This document shows positions 47,800-57,333 of a stretch of 64,000 nucleotides of DNA, in pieces. A model generated the notes under the pieces. The model saw only the letters and a program-made list of their open reading frames with translations. It had not been told where the DNA came from and did not search any database. A program made the translations under genes and the position numbers. The DNA comes from Deefgea chitinilytica. Lineage in GTDB: Bacteria; Pseudomonadota; Gammaproteobacteria; Burkholderiales; Chitinibacteraceae. Numbering within the stretch: the stretch's first letter is position 1; each line of letters starts with the position of its first letter. The stretch spans positions 1 to 64,000 of the forward strand of contig NZ_WOFE01000011.1 of the NCBI RefSeq assembly GCF_016881405.1, written 5' to 3'.

Positions 47800-48945
47800 A
47801 TGGCAGAAGATTCCGATCTCGAAAAAACCGAGCCAGCCTCCCCCAAGCGCATTGAAGATGCGCGTAAAAAAGGTCAGGTGCCGCGCTCACATGAGTTAAC
47901 AACCTTTGCAACGTTGATGGCAGGGCTCATCACGGTGTTTATCCTTGCGCCAGATATTTATCTCGCAATCAAAGAAATCATGGTGAAAAATTTTACTTTT
48001 GCCCACCATGATTTAGTCAATACCAAACCAATGCAGGAAGCCTTGGTTCAAAGTTTAGGTGGCGCTTTAGTGGCGCTACTGCCTGTTTTTGCTGCCTGCG
48101 TCTTGGTCGCGATTATGGTGCCGATTTTAATTGGCGGCTGGGTATTTAGCATGGAAGCCTTAGCCCCAAGCTTTAGCAAACTAAATCCAATCTCTGGCAT
48201 CGCTCGCATGTTCTCGGTGCGCACGGTCGTTGAGACCATCAAAACGATTTTAAAATCGGGGCTGATCGGCGGAATTGCCGGTTGGTTACTCTGGAGTGAA
48301 AAAGAGCAATTTATTAGCCTGATTACCATGCCACCCGATGCTGGTTTTTTAATGCTGTGGCAAATGCTGAAGTACACGCTATTAATGACCGTCTGTGGCA
48401 TGGCCGTCATCGTACTGATCGATGTGCCCTACCAATTATGGGATTACTACAAAGGCTTGCGCATGACCAAGGAAGACGTGCGGCAAGAGAACAAAGAATC
48501 AGAGGGTGACCCACACGTTAAAGGCCGCATTCGCCAACTGCAACGCGAAGCGGCACGCAAACGAATGATGGCCGAGATACCAAAAGCCAACGTCGTCGTC
48601 ACCAATCCGACTCACTACGCGGTCGCGATTCAATACGACGAAGCGATGCGCGCCCCCAAGGTTGTCGCCAAAGGTTCTTTTTTATTGGCGGAGCGGATTA
48701 TTGAATTAGCCAAAGCACATAAAGTCACCGTGGTACGCACACCACCGTTTGCCCGAGCGCTCTATCATCACGCGCAATTGGGCGAAGAAATCCCTGCAGC
48801 GTTGTATACTGCGGCAGCAGAGGTACTGGCCTACATCTATCAGCTCGATCAGTATCGTAAAGAAGGTGGCCTTGAACCGGTACTGAATACCGACTTACCA
48901 GTTCCTGCAGAGCTCGACCCCGAAGCCAATATCAGGGGTATATAA
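47800..48945 (+). CDS. flhB: Flagellar export switch protein FlhB
   Basis: An export-gate protein that changes substrate specificity after self-cleavage. The 381-aa protein begins DLEKTEPASPKRIEDARKKG, has four transmembrane helices (about 30-215), and carries the autocleavage motif NPTH (VVTNPTHYAVAI, about residue 268). The last codons and stop (GGGGTATATAA) resemble the left end of the GGGTAT intergenic repeat. It is first in the plus-strand flagellar run. Confidence 0.97.
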   Translation: MAEDSDLEKTEPASPKRIEDARKKGQVPRSHELTTFATLMAGLITVFILAPDIYLAIKEIMVKNFTFAHHDLVNTKPMQEALVQSLGGALVALLPVFAACVLVAIMVPILIGGWVFSMEALAPSFSKLNPISGIARMFSVRTVVETIKTILKSGLIGGIAGWLLWSEKEQFISLITMPPDAGFLMLWQMLKYTLLMTVCGMAVIVLIDVPYQLWDYYKGLRMTKEDVRQENKESEGDPHVKGRIRQLQREAARKRMMAEIPKANVVVTNPTHYAVAIQYDEAMRAPKVVAKGSFLLAERIIELAKAHKVTVVRTPPFARALYHHAQLGEEIPAALYTAAAEVLAYIYQLDQYRKEGGLEPVLNTDLPVPAELDPEANIRGI

Positions 48946-49000
48946 GGCTAAGTATTTTAAATGAATATGTGCAATGAAATACATCAGATAGGTAATCGCC

Positions 49001-51079
49001 ATGTGGCGTAGCAAAAAACTGTCTACCCTCGCCATGCCAGCCTTAGTGCTGATGGTACTCGGCATGATGATTCTGCCGCTACCACCGCTCGTGCTCGATT
49101 TTTTCTTCACGTTTAATATTGCCCTGTCGATTATTGTGTTGATGGTCAGCCTTTACACGCACAAACCGCTGGAATTCTCTAGTTTTCCAACGGTACTGCT
49201 GATGACGACGCTGTTGCGACTATCGCTTAACGTCGCATCTACCAAACTCGTTCTCACTGAAGGCCATGCTGGTGGCGATGCGGCAGGTAAAGTGATTGAA
49301 TCCTTCGGCCACGTACTGATTGGCGACAATATTGCCGTCGGGATTGTGGCGTTTATTATTCTGACCATCATTAACTTTGTCGTGATTACCAAAGGTGCGG
49401 GCCGGATTGCGGAAGTATCAGCGCGCTTTACTTTGGATGCGATGCCCGGCAAACAAATGGCGATTGACGCCGATTTGAATGCGGGCTTGATTGGTGAAGA
49501 AGAAGCTCGCGCCCGCCGTGCACAAATTTCTGACGAAGCAAACTTCTTCGGCTCAATGGATGGTGCGAGTAAATTCGTTCGTGGAGATGCCATTGCCGGT
49601 ATTTTGGTAATGGTGATTAACTTAATTGGTGGTTTGCTAGTTGGCATGTTGCAACACGATATGTTGTTTGCCGATGCGGCCAAGACCTACACGCTATTGA
49701 CGATTGGCGATGGTTTGGTCGCGCAAGTGCCTGCACTGATTATTTCGGTGGCAGCCGGTATCGTGGTATCGCGCGTCGGCACCAATCAAGACTTGTCCGA
49801 ACAAATTCTGGGGCAACTGTTTTCCCGTCCGCAAGTCATGTATGTCACCGCTGGCGTGCTGGCCGTACTTGGTATTATTCCTGGCATGCCACATATCGCC
49901 TTTCTAATGATGGCACTAATCGCGGCAGGACTCGCTTGGTTCACCGAACAAAACCTACTCAAACCCGCTGGCAGCGCTAGTGGCGGCGCAGCCTCAGGAG
50001 CGGCTCCGGGCGCAACGCCAACGCCCCCTGCCGAAGCACCGCTACAAGAAGTCAGCTGGAACGATGTACAACCCGTCGATCCGGTTGGATTAGAGGTGGG
50101 TTATCGCTTGATTCCACTCGTTGACCGCAATCAAGATGGCGAACTCTTGCGCCGGATTCGCGGCATTCGAAAGAAAATTGCACAAGACTTAGGGTTTTTA
50201 GTGCCTGCCGTACACATTCGCGACAATCTTGAACTCAAACCGAACCAGTATCGAATTCAGCTCAAAGGCGTAGATGTGGGCGCTGGCGAAGCCTTTGTTG
50301 GTCAATGGCTGGCAATTAATCCCGGCAATGCAGCCGGCACTTTACCGGGTACCGCCACTACTGATCCAACTTTTGGCCTACCCGCCACATGGGTTGACAG
50401 CAATATGCGCGATCAAGCGCAAGCGATGGGTTATACCGTCGTTGACGCATCCACCGTAGTTGGTACGCACATCTCGAATGTATTGCAATCGAATGCAGCC
50501 GAATTACTCGGTCGCGAGGAAGTTCAAGCGCTAATAGACCACTTTGCGAAAGACTCGCCCAAACTCATCGAAGAATTGGTTCCCAAAGTGGTACCCATCG
50601 GTACACTGCAAAAAATACTGCAAGCCTTACTCGAGGACGGCCTGAATATTCGCGACCTACGCTCGATTATCGAGACCTTGGCCGAGCATGTGATTCGCAC
50701 CACGGATATTGATGAACTCACCTCCGCCGTTCGCGTCGCATTAGGTCGTTCGATCGTGCATCAGCTGTTTCCGGGAGAAAACGAGTTGCAAGTTGTCGCT
50801 TTAGAACCACAACTCGAAAGCATTTTATTGTCGGCCGCCAGCGGCAAATCACAAGGAGGCTTAGAGCCGGGACTGGCAGAACGCTTACTACAACAAGCAG
50901 CGGCGCTCACTGAACAATTAGAAATACAGGGAATTAATCCCGTTTTAATCACGCCAGTGCAACTACGCCCGATGTTATCGCGTTTTTTACGCCGCTCGAT
51001 TCCCGGATTGCGGGTCATTGCCCACACCGAGATTCCCGACAATAAAACTTTGCGAATCATTAATGTACTTGGCGCATAA
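49001..51079 (+). CDS. flhA: Flagellar export protein FlhA
   Basis: The proton-driven export gate subunit. The 692-aa protein has an eight-helix membrane domain (about 1-310) with the FHIPEP-family motifs FPTVLLMTTLLRLSLNVAS and DAMPGKQMAIDADLNAGLI. A Gly/Ala/Pro linker (about 325-345) and the cytoplasmic nonameric-ring domain follow. It lies 55 nt after flhB. Confidence 0.97.
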   Translation: MWRSKKLSTLAMPALVLMVLGMMILPLPPLVLDFFFTFNIALSIIVLMVSLYTHKPLEFSSFPTVLLMTTLLRLSLNVASTKLVLTEGHAGGDAAGKVIESFGHVLIGDNIAVGIVAFIILTIINFVVITKGAGRIAEVSARFTLDAMPGKQMAIDADLNAGLIGEEEARARRAQISDEANFFGSMDGASKFVRGDAIAGILVMVINLIGGLLVGMLQHDMLFADAAKTYTLLTIGDGLVAQVPALIISVAAGIVVSRVGTNQDLSEQILGQLFSRPQVMYVTAGVLAVLGIIPGMPHIAFLMMALIAAGLAWFTEQNLLKPAGSASGGAASGAAPGATPTPPAEAPLQEVSWNDVQPVDPVGLEVGYRLIPLVDRNQDGELLRRIRGIRKKIAQDLGFLVPAVHIRDNLELKPNQYRIQLKGVDVGAGEAFVGQWLAINPGNAAGTLPGTATTDPTFGLPATWVDSNMRDQAQAMGYTVVDASTVVGTHISNVLQSNAAELLGREEVQALIDHFAKDSPKLIEELVPKVVPIGTLQKILQALLEDGLNIRDLRSIIETLAEHVIRTTDIDELTSAVRVALGRSIVHQLFPGENELQVVALEPQLESILLSAASGKSQGGLEPGLAERLLQQAAALTEQLEIQGINPVLITPVQLRPMLSRFLRRSIPGLRVIAHTEIPDNKTLRIINVLGA

Positions 51080-51247
51080 CAGCCAAAACGCCGCGACGGA
51101 CTGGCCAAATCGATGCAAAAGTTTGGCATTAAATTGTGTAGAAACGCAGGAACAGTGATAATCGCCGTTTATTGCAGATATAAAAATTTGGGGCGTACTT
51201 GCTTAATGCACTTGTGTACGGAAACGCTGTGATCATTATTTCATCAT

Positions 51248-52777
51248 ATGCTCGTTAAAAAATTCTTCGGAGCCACCACCCGTGATGCGCTGCGCCAAGT
51301 TCGCGATGAACTGGGGCCAGACGCGCTTATCTTGTCGAATCGTCAAGTCGCAGGTGGTGGCATTGAAATTATGGCGGTCGCCGATGCCGATGTGGCCGCG
51401 CTAACGAATATCCAAACCGTCGCAGCGCCGCCAAAACCGGCAACTCGTGCTGCACAAAATGGCGCACGACTGATGAATTCAGCACAACAGCAAGCGCCCG
51501 CCTCGCCAACGATCAGCAAAGCATTAGCCCGCTCTTACGCCATCCCCGACGATGAGCAAGAGCCCACGCTCGATGATGTTCCTTACGAAGTGCCATCCGT
51601 ATTACGCAGTAATCGCCCTGCGGCGACTGCGCCAGCACGACCAGAAGTCGCGTTTACCGATTACATCAATCGACCAGCCCCCGCTGAAGAGTCGCGTAAA
51701 GAGCCACCAGCTCGCCCTGCGCCACCACCGCGTCGGCCTGCTGTTGCAGAAAAGCCACTTCCGACGTTTAGCTTTGAAGACGAAGTCGTCAAGCCAGCTG
51801 CACCATCGGTTGACCAAGAGGCAATGCAAGACATTGCCCGCGAAATCCGCATGTTGCGAGGTTTACTCGAAAGCCAAATGGCAGGCATGGCATGGGGAGA
51901 GCTCTCCAAGCACGCGCCAGAAAAACTCGAAGTACTGCGCCAGCTACTCAGTGCTGGTTTTTGCGCCGCCCTATCGCGCCAGTTGATCGAAAAAATGCCC
52001 AATGGCATGAGCCTAGACACTGGCATGAAATGGGTGAAAGCCGCACTAACGCACAATCTGCCCTCGATCAGCGCTAAAGATGACATCGTTGAGCGCGGCG
52101 GAGTCTATGCGCTAATTGGCCCTACTGGCGTTGGTAAAACCACCACCGTCGCCAAACTCGCCGCTCGTTGCGCCCTTGCCTACGGCCCACAGTCAGTTGC
52201 ACTACTCACCACCGATAGCTACCGGATTGGCGCGCACGATCAATTACGAATTTACGGCCGCATTTTGGGTGTTCCCGTGCACGACGTCAAAGACGAAACC
52301 GACTTGCAACTCACCTTGGGCGAACTCAGCGATCGGCATTTAGTCCTAATCGACACCGTGGGAATGGGGCAGCGCGACCAAAGAATTGGCGAGCAACTCG
52401 CGATGTTTGGTCAAGATAACGTCGGCACGGTGCTGCTGCTCGCTGCCAACGCGCAAGCGGGTACCTTGGATGATGTGGCTCGCCGCTACAAAAATAATCA
52501 CCTAGTCGGCTGCATTTTGTCCAAACTCGATGAAACGATGGCGCTCGGTGGTTGCCTTGATGTCGCGATTCGCCATCGGCTGCCGCTGCACTTTGTGACC
52601 AATGGCCAACGCGTTCCCGAAGATTTACATCGAGCGAACTTGGCCTACTTGGTCGACCGCGCATTTCGTAGCCCACAAGAAAATAGCGTCTTTCAACTGC
52701 AAAAAGATGAATATCCCTTGTTTATGAGCACGCAAGACACGCCAACTGACTTCACCATCTCGACCGCACCACGATGA
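51248..52777 (+). CDS. flhF: Flagellar biosynthesis GTPase FlhF
   Basis: An SRP-type GTPase that sets the place of flagellar assembly in polar-flagellate cells. The 509-aa protein has an N-terminal basic B-like domain (KKFFGATTRDALRQVRDELGPDALILSNR) and a long Pro/Ala linker (about 75-190). The NG domain carries GPTGVGKTTTVAKLAA (P-loop), DSYRIGAHDQL and DTVGMGQRD. It is followed by flhG 39 nt later. Confidence 0.95.
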   Translation: MLVKKFFGATTRDALRQVRDELGPDALILSNRQVAGGGIEIMAVADADVAALTNIQTVAAPPKPATRAAQNGARLMNSAQQQAPASPTISKALARSYAIPDDEQEPTLDDVPYEVPSVLRSNRPAATAPARPEVAFTDYINRPAPAEESRKEPPARPAPPPRRPAVAEKPLPTFSFEDEVVKPAAPSVDQEAMQDIAREIRMLRGLLESQMAGMAWGELSKHAPEKLEVLRQLLSAGFCAALSRQLIEKMPNGMSLDTGMKWVKAALTHNLPSISAKDDIVERGGVYALIGPTGVGKTTTVAKLAARCALAYGPQSVALLTTDSYRIGAHDQLRIYGRILGVPVHDVKDETDLQLTLGELSDRHLVLIDTVGMGQRDQRIGEQLAMFGQDNVGTVLLLAANAQAGTLDDVARRYKNNHLVGCILSKLDETMALGGCLDVAIRHRLPLHFVTNGQRVPEDLHRANLAYLVDRAFRSPQENSVFQLQKDEYPLFMSTQDTPTDFTISTAPR

Positions 52778-52816
52778 GCATGCAGCAACTTCCGTTCAAG
52801 CATCAAGGAAAGCTCC

Positions 52817-53716
52817 GTGCCTAAACGCTGGCTCGATCAGGCGGCGGGTTTGCGGCAACTGGTTACCACGCCCACCTGCCGCACGGTTAGCCTGTCTGGC
52901 GGTCGCGGCGACGCTGGAACGACTACCCTTGTTATTAATCTGGCCGCTGCGCTCGCCGAACGCGAGCGTCAAGTGGTGGTACTTGACGAATTTACGGGCT
53001 TACACAACATTCCACATCGGCTGCATTTAGCGGCAGGTTTCGAGCTTGGGCACGTTTTGCGCCGCGAAGTCAGCCTGTTTGATACGCTCATCGAAAGCCA
53101 ATACGGTTTTGGCATTTTACCGATTGCCGCCCAGCCGCATTTACTTGCCAACCTCAACGAAGGTGAGCAACGTTGGCTCGCGGCTGAGTTTGAACAACTG
53201 ACCGAACCCCTCGATTACTTATTGCTCGATACACGCCCAGCGATGGCACAAAATGTACCCAGCCTGTCGCTTGCCGCCGATGATGTGGTGATTGTGCTCT
53301 CAAACCGCGCCGAATCGTTAACCGATGCCTATGCCTGCATCAAACAACTCGCCACCGAGTATGCGCGGCGCGATTTTCGAGTCTTGGTCAATCGCGTCGC
53401 CAGTTTAGGCGAAGCGATGACGCTGTTTGATCGGGTACGCGCGGTGGCGCAACAATATTTAGGTGAAGAAATTCAGCTCAAGCTAATCGGCTATGTCCCG
53501 GAAGATGAATGGCTCAACCGCGCCACTCGACTTGGTCGCCCGGTACTTGAAGCGTTTCCCGATGCCGAAGCCAGTGCTGCCATTCGGCAGCTAGCCGATG
53601 CGATGCTAAGGTGGGTACCACCCCGCCAGTCAAACGGAACAATGGCTAGCATCATATACCGCCTGATTGAATCATCAAAAATAGTGGCGGAGCGAATTCC
53701 ACATGGCAGCCACTAA
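52817..53716 (+). CDS. flhG: FlhG-like MinD/ParA family protein with degenerate P-loop
   Basis: FlhG counts flagella and opposes FlhF. The 299-aa protein keeps the MinD-like fold and order (NLAAAL, YLLLDT, LVNRVAS). The deviant Walker A, normally GKGGVGKT, reads GRGDAGTT (residues 29-36), so both lysines are lost, and the Walker A' aspartates are altered (LDEF). ATP binding is therefore doubtful. The start is GTG 52817 with AAGGA upstream. Position behind flhF supports the assignment. Its end overlaps the next gene by 14 nt. Confidence 0.85.
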   Translation: MPKRWLDQAAGLRQLVTTPTCRTVSLSGGRGDAGTTTLVINLAAALAERERQVVVLDEFTGLHNIPHRLHLAAGFELGHVLRREVSLFDTLIESQYGFGILPIAAQPHLLANLNEGEQRWLAAEFEQLTEPLDYLLLDTRPAMAQNVPSLSLAADDVVIVLSNRAESLTDAYACIKQLATEYARRDFRVLVNRVASLGEAMTLFDRVRAVAQQYLGEEIQLKLIGYVPEDEWLNRATRLGRPVLEAFPDAEASAAIRQLADAMLRWVPPRQSNGTMASIIYRLIESSKIVAERIPHGSH

Positions 53717-54791
53717 AACGCAATTAATCCCTCCAGAAGCGCAAACACCATTTCGACTGTGCGGAGATTTAACACTCGCCACCGTGCCTGAGCTGTGGCC
53801 GTTGATTCGCAGCACCGAATGGGCCAGCACCTGCATTGATGCCAGCGAAATTCAGCAATGCGATGGCGCTGGCGCTGCGCTCTTATTCGAACTGATCCAG
53901 CGCGGTGCGCAACTCGAAAACTTACCAGAACAAAGTCAGCGCTTACTTACGGCCCTTAATCCTGAACAAGCGCTGATTCGTGCCTCAGCCAAACCGCGTG
54001 TCAATCTAATCGCCCAAGTAGGCCAACAAACAGCAGGCATTTTTGCTGAATTTGAACGGCAAATCAGCTTCTTGGGCGCGATTGCACACGCCGTGTTCAA
54101 CACCATTACGCAGCCTAAGACCTTTCGCTATCGCGATTTCTTGCAGCAATGCGAGCTGGTCGGCGCCAATGCAGTGCCGATTGTGGCACTCATTTCGATT
54201 TTATTAGGTGTGATTCTCGCCTTTCAATCGGCGATTCCAATGCGCCAATTTGGCGCGGAACTGTATGTGGCCAACTTGCTCGGGCTATCGCTAATTCGTG
54301 AACTTGGGCCGCTGGTTACTGCGATTTTACTGGCAGGCCGCTCGGGCGCAGCGTTTGCCGCTGAAATCGGCACGATGAAAGTGAATGAAGAGGTCAACGC
54401 GCTGGTCACGTTTGGCTTTGATCCGATGCGCTTTTTAGTCTTGCCGCGCTTAATGGCAGGGGTTTTGATGGCGCCACTCCTCACCTTATTTGCCGAAGCG
54501 GTCGGTTTATTCGGCGGCGCCTTAGTGATGAAAGGCTTTGGTATTCCATTCAGCACCTTTTGGAATCAAGTCAGCACCCAAGTTGACTTGGTCGACTTTA
54601 GTACCGGCCTAGCCAAAGCAGCAATTTTTGGTTTTATCGTCGCCTCCGTCGGTTGCCTGCGTGGTCTGAATACCGGCAACGGTGCCAGCGCCGTCGGCGC
54701 AGCAACCACGCAAGCGGTCGTGCAAACCTTGGTCTTGCTTGTCGTTGCTGACGGTTTATTTGCTGTGGTGGCTTACCACATGGGCTGGTAA
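53703..54791 (+). CDS. MlaE-family ABC lipid transporter permease with STAS domain
   Basis: The permease of an MCE-type transporter that moves phospholipids or other hydrophobic compounds between membranes. The 362-aa protein has an N-terminal STAS-like domain (about 15-105; DASEIQQCDGAGAALLFELI) and a YrbE/MlaE permease domain (about 150-362) with ELGPLVTAILLAGRSGAAFAAEIGTMKVNEEV. STAS and permease are separate proteins (MlaB, MlaE) in E. coli. It starts inside the flhG end and heads a four-gene transporter unit inserted in the flagellar run. Confidence 0.9.
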   Translation: MAATKTQLIPPEAQTPFRLCGDLTLATVPELWPLIRSTEWASTCIDASEIQQCDGAGAALLFELIQRGAQLENLPEQSQRLLTALNPEQALIRASAKPRVNLIAQVGQQTAGIFAEFERQISFLGAIAHAVFNTITQPKTFRYRDFLQQCELVGANAVPIVALISILLGVILAFQSAIPMRQFGAELYVANLLGLSLIRELGPLVTAILLAGRSGAAFAAEIGTMKVNEEVNALVTFGFDPMRFLVLPRLMAGVLMAPLLTLFAEAVGLFGGALVMKGFGIPFSTFWNQVSTQVDLVDFSTGLAKAAIFGFIVASVGCLRGLNTGNGASAVGAATTQAVVQTLVLLVVADGLFAVVAYHMGW

Positions 54792-54793
54792 TC

Positions 54794-55561
54794 ATGAGCG
54801 CGCTGATTGAAGTTCGAGATTTGAACTGCGGTTATGGCACTAGACTTATTCTAAAAGACATCAATTTTGATATTCAGCGCGGCGAAGTCGTGGCGATTTT
54901 GGGCGGTTCAGGCTGCGGGAAATCCACCTTGCTCAAGCATCTGATTGGCCTATTTCCTCCGCTCTCGGGCAGCATAAAAATCGCAGGTATTGAGCTAGTA
55001 GGCACATCCGGCAATGAGCGTAGCGATATACTGCGTCACTTTGGTGTAATGTTTCAATCGGGAGCCTTATTTGGCTCACTCACTGTGCTTGAAAATGTCG
55101 CTCTACCGCTGGAAAGCTTTAGCCAGCTCGATGCCGCTGCGATTGATGCTTTAGCACGACTAAAATTGCGCCTAGTTGGGCTAGAGGAATTTGCCGATTA
55201 CGCGCCAGCGGAATTATCGGGCGGCATGCAAAAACGAGCGGCGATTGCCCGTGCGATGGCGCTTGACCCTAAAATTTTATTCTTAGATGAGCCATCAGCA
55301 GGCCTAGACCCAATCACTTCGGCTGAACTGGATGAACTCATTCGCCGCATCGCCGAAACGCAACAAGTTACCTTTGTCGTTGTCACGCACGAACTCGCCA
55401 GCATTAATGCAATTGCCGACCGCGCCATCATGCTCGATAAATCTATGCAAAGTATTATTGCGATTGATACCCCACAAGCGCTCGCTAATTCAGAAGACAT
55501 CCGAGTCAGTGGTTTTTTTAATCGCGGACAAACACCACAGAAGGCAGCTGCTAATGATTGA
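54794..55561 (+). CDS. MCE transporter ATP-binding protein (MlaF-like)
   Basis: A 255-aa ABC ATPase with Walker A GGSGCGKSTLL (about 37-47), signature LSGGMQKRAAIARAMAL and Walker B ILFLDEPSAGLDP. The D-loop and switch His (VVTHE) are intact, so it should be active. It follows the permease by 2 nt. Confidence 0.93.
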   Translation: MSALIEVRDLNCGYGTRLILKDINFDIQRGEVVAILGGSGCGKSTLLKHLIGLFPPLSGSIKIAGIELVGTSGNERSDILRHFGVMFQSGALFGSLTVLENVALPLESFSQLDAAAIDALARLKLRLVGLEEFADYAPAELSGGMQKRAAIARAMALDPKILFLDEPSAGLDPITSAELDELIRRIAETQQVTFVVVTHELASINAIADRAIMLDKSMQSIIAIDTPQALANSEDIRVSGFFNRGQTPQKAAAND

Positions 55562-55660
55562 TTTTATCGCTGTCATTCACGCAAAATAGAAGCGCAAGCT
55601 CATTTCACCAATAACTGACTCATTATAAAGAAACAAACGATGCAGGGATTACACTAAACC

Positions 55661-56704
55661 ATGGAACAAAAATCCAACTTTCGCCTCGGCTTGTTTATCT
55701 TAGCTGCCATTTTACTGGGAGCGATTTTGATGATTGGGCTTGGCAGCGGAAAATGGTTTAACAAAACCTTCCTACTCGAGACCTACTTTGATGAGTCGGT
55801 GCAAGGACTTGATATTGGCTCAAAAGTTCGCTATCGCGGCGTCGTAGTCGGCGAAGTCAGTGCAATCACCTTTACCTATGCCCGCTATGAACAAGGGCTG
55901 CCTAGGTCAGATCGCTTGCAATTAGTTCTCGTTGAAACACGACTTTCCAGCGATATGTTTGCCAGCAAAGGTCTCTCCAATCCAACGCAAGAGACACTGG
56001 ATGTTGAAATTAAAAAAGGCCTGCGAGTCAAAATTGCACCGCAAGGCCTAACTGGCACCAGCTATCTTGAAATCGACTATCTGAATCCGCAAACCCGCCA
56101 ACTGGCTTTTAACTGGACGCCAGATCATCTGTTTATCCCATCAGCCCCCAGCACCGTAGGGCAATTTGTCAATGGCGCACAAGAGTTGATGAGCAAATTA
56201 AAACAGCTCGATTTGGAAGGTACGCTAGCGAGATTGGATCAATTACTGACGACCGCCGAACAAAAAATCGCCCCCTTACCCTTACTCAGCATTACGCAAA
56301 AAATGGACACCGTATTAGGTAATATGACGCAAATTCCAGTCAAAACAATGGCTGATGAAGCAACGAATTTACTCATTGAAACACGGCAAACCAATCAAGC
56401 TTTGCAAACCGTCCTTAGCCAACCAGGCTGGATCAGCGCACCAGCAGACTTAGCACAAGCAGCGCAAGATGCACGCCAGATCATCGGCAATCCCGCCATT
56501 GCCAGCGCGGTGCAGCGCATTGATCGAGTAACTCAGCGCCTGGATCGCCTCACCGCCAGCCAAGAGTCGGAAGTGGGTCAACTGATTGAAAACCTCAACA
56601 GCAGTAGCGCCAGCCTCAAATCGATCCTCGAGCAAGTTGAGCAACAACCAAGCCGACTGTTGTTTTCGCAACCCGTTCCACCTTACGTGCCGCCCAAACC
56701 ATGA
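55661..56704 (+). CDS. MCE domain substrate-binding protein (MlaD/PqiB-like)
   Basis: A 347-aa protein anchored by one N-terminal helix (about 7-27) with one MCE domain (about 38-135; GLDIGSKVRYRGVVVGEV). A long helical C-terminal part (160-330) could form a periplasmic tunnel or needle as in PqiB-type proteins. A 99-nt gap before it may hold an extra promoter. It overlaps the lipoprotein gene by 4 nt. Confidence 0.9.
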   Translation: MEQKSNFRLGLFILAAILLGAILMIGLGSGKWFNKTFLLETYFDESVQGLDIGSKVRYRGVVVGEVSAITFTYARYEQGLPRSDRLQLVLVETRLSSDMFASKGLSNPTQETLDVEIKKGLRVKIAPQGLTGTSYLEIDYLNPQTRQLAFNWTPDHLFIPSAPSTVGQFVNGAQELMSKLKQLDLEGTLARLDQLLTTAEQKIAPLPLLSITQKMDTVLGNMTQIPVKTMADEATNLLIETRQTNQALQTVLSQPGWISAPADLAQAAQDARQIIGNPAIASAVQRIDRVTQRLDRLTASQESEVGQLIENLNSSSASLKSILEQVEQQPSRLLFSQPVPPYVPPKP

Positions 56705-57291
56705 AAATTTATTTCAGTCTATTATTGCTGTGCACGGTCTTAGTCGGCTGCGGCTCAGCCCCCGTTCAACGGCAAGACTTTCTATTGAGCGCCGAACGCA
56801 GCGAACATAAAACCACCCTTCCCCCTATATTTGGGGTGTTACAAGTGAGTGAGCTACGAAGCAGCCGGCCTTATAACGCGCAATCACTGATTTATAAAGA
56901 AAGCGCACAACGCTTTGTGCTAGACCCACACAATCGCTTTTTAGCGCCCCCAGCGCAGCAAATCAGCACACAAACCCGCGAACGATTATCGCGTAGCGGT
57001 TTATTTAGCGCAGTCTTACCGCAAGGCAGCACCCAAATTCCGGAGTGGAAATTAGAAGGCGAACTAATTCAGATTTATATTGACGTTAGCGCACCAGCCA
57101 AGCCGACGGTCGTCCTCGAAATACGCTATGCTTTATCAAATGATCTTCAAACGGTACCCAAGGTATTTTTACTGAGCAGCCGCGAAGCCATCACTGATGC
57201 CAGCCCGGAACAAGCCGTAATCGGTTTTAACCGCGCCTTAAATGCGATTTTATTGCAATTAGAAGCTTCACTGCTTGCGGCAAAGCCCTAG
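56701..57291 (+). CDS. ABC transport auxiliary lipoprotein (PqiC-like)
   Basis: A 196-aa outer-membrane lipoprotein with lipobox LVGC (Cys17) and the DUF330/PqiC fold pattern (FGVLQVSELRSSRPYNAQSLIYKESAQRF). It probably receives the MCE tunnel at the outer membrane. It completes the four-gene set permease-ATPase-MCE-lipoprotein. fliA starts 42 nt later. Confidence 0.88.
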   Translation: MKIYFSLLLLCTVLVGCGSAPVQRQDFLLSAERSEHKTTLPPIFGVLQVSELRSSRPYNAQSLIYKESAQRFVLDPHNRFLAPPAQQISTQTRERLSRSGLFSAVLPQGSTQIPEWKLEGELIQIYIDVSAPAKPTVVLEIRYALSNDLQTVPKVFLLSSREAITDASPEQAVIGFNRALNAILLQLEASLLAAKP

Positions 57292-57333
57292 TAGTGAGCT
57301 ACACTTAAAGACGGAATTACTTAATTAACATTC

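Noticed and set aside
51188-51206. Sigma-54-like TTGGGG...TTGC upstream of flhF
   Set aside because: The GG to GC distance is 9 nt, not the strictly required 10, so it is unlikely to be an RpoN promoter.
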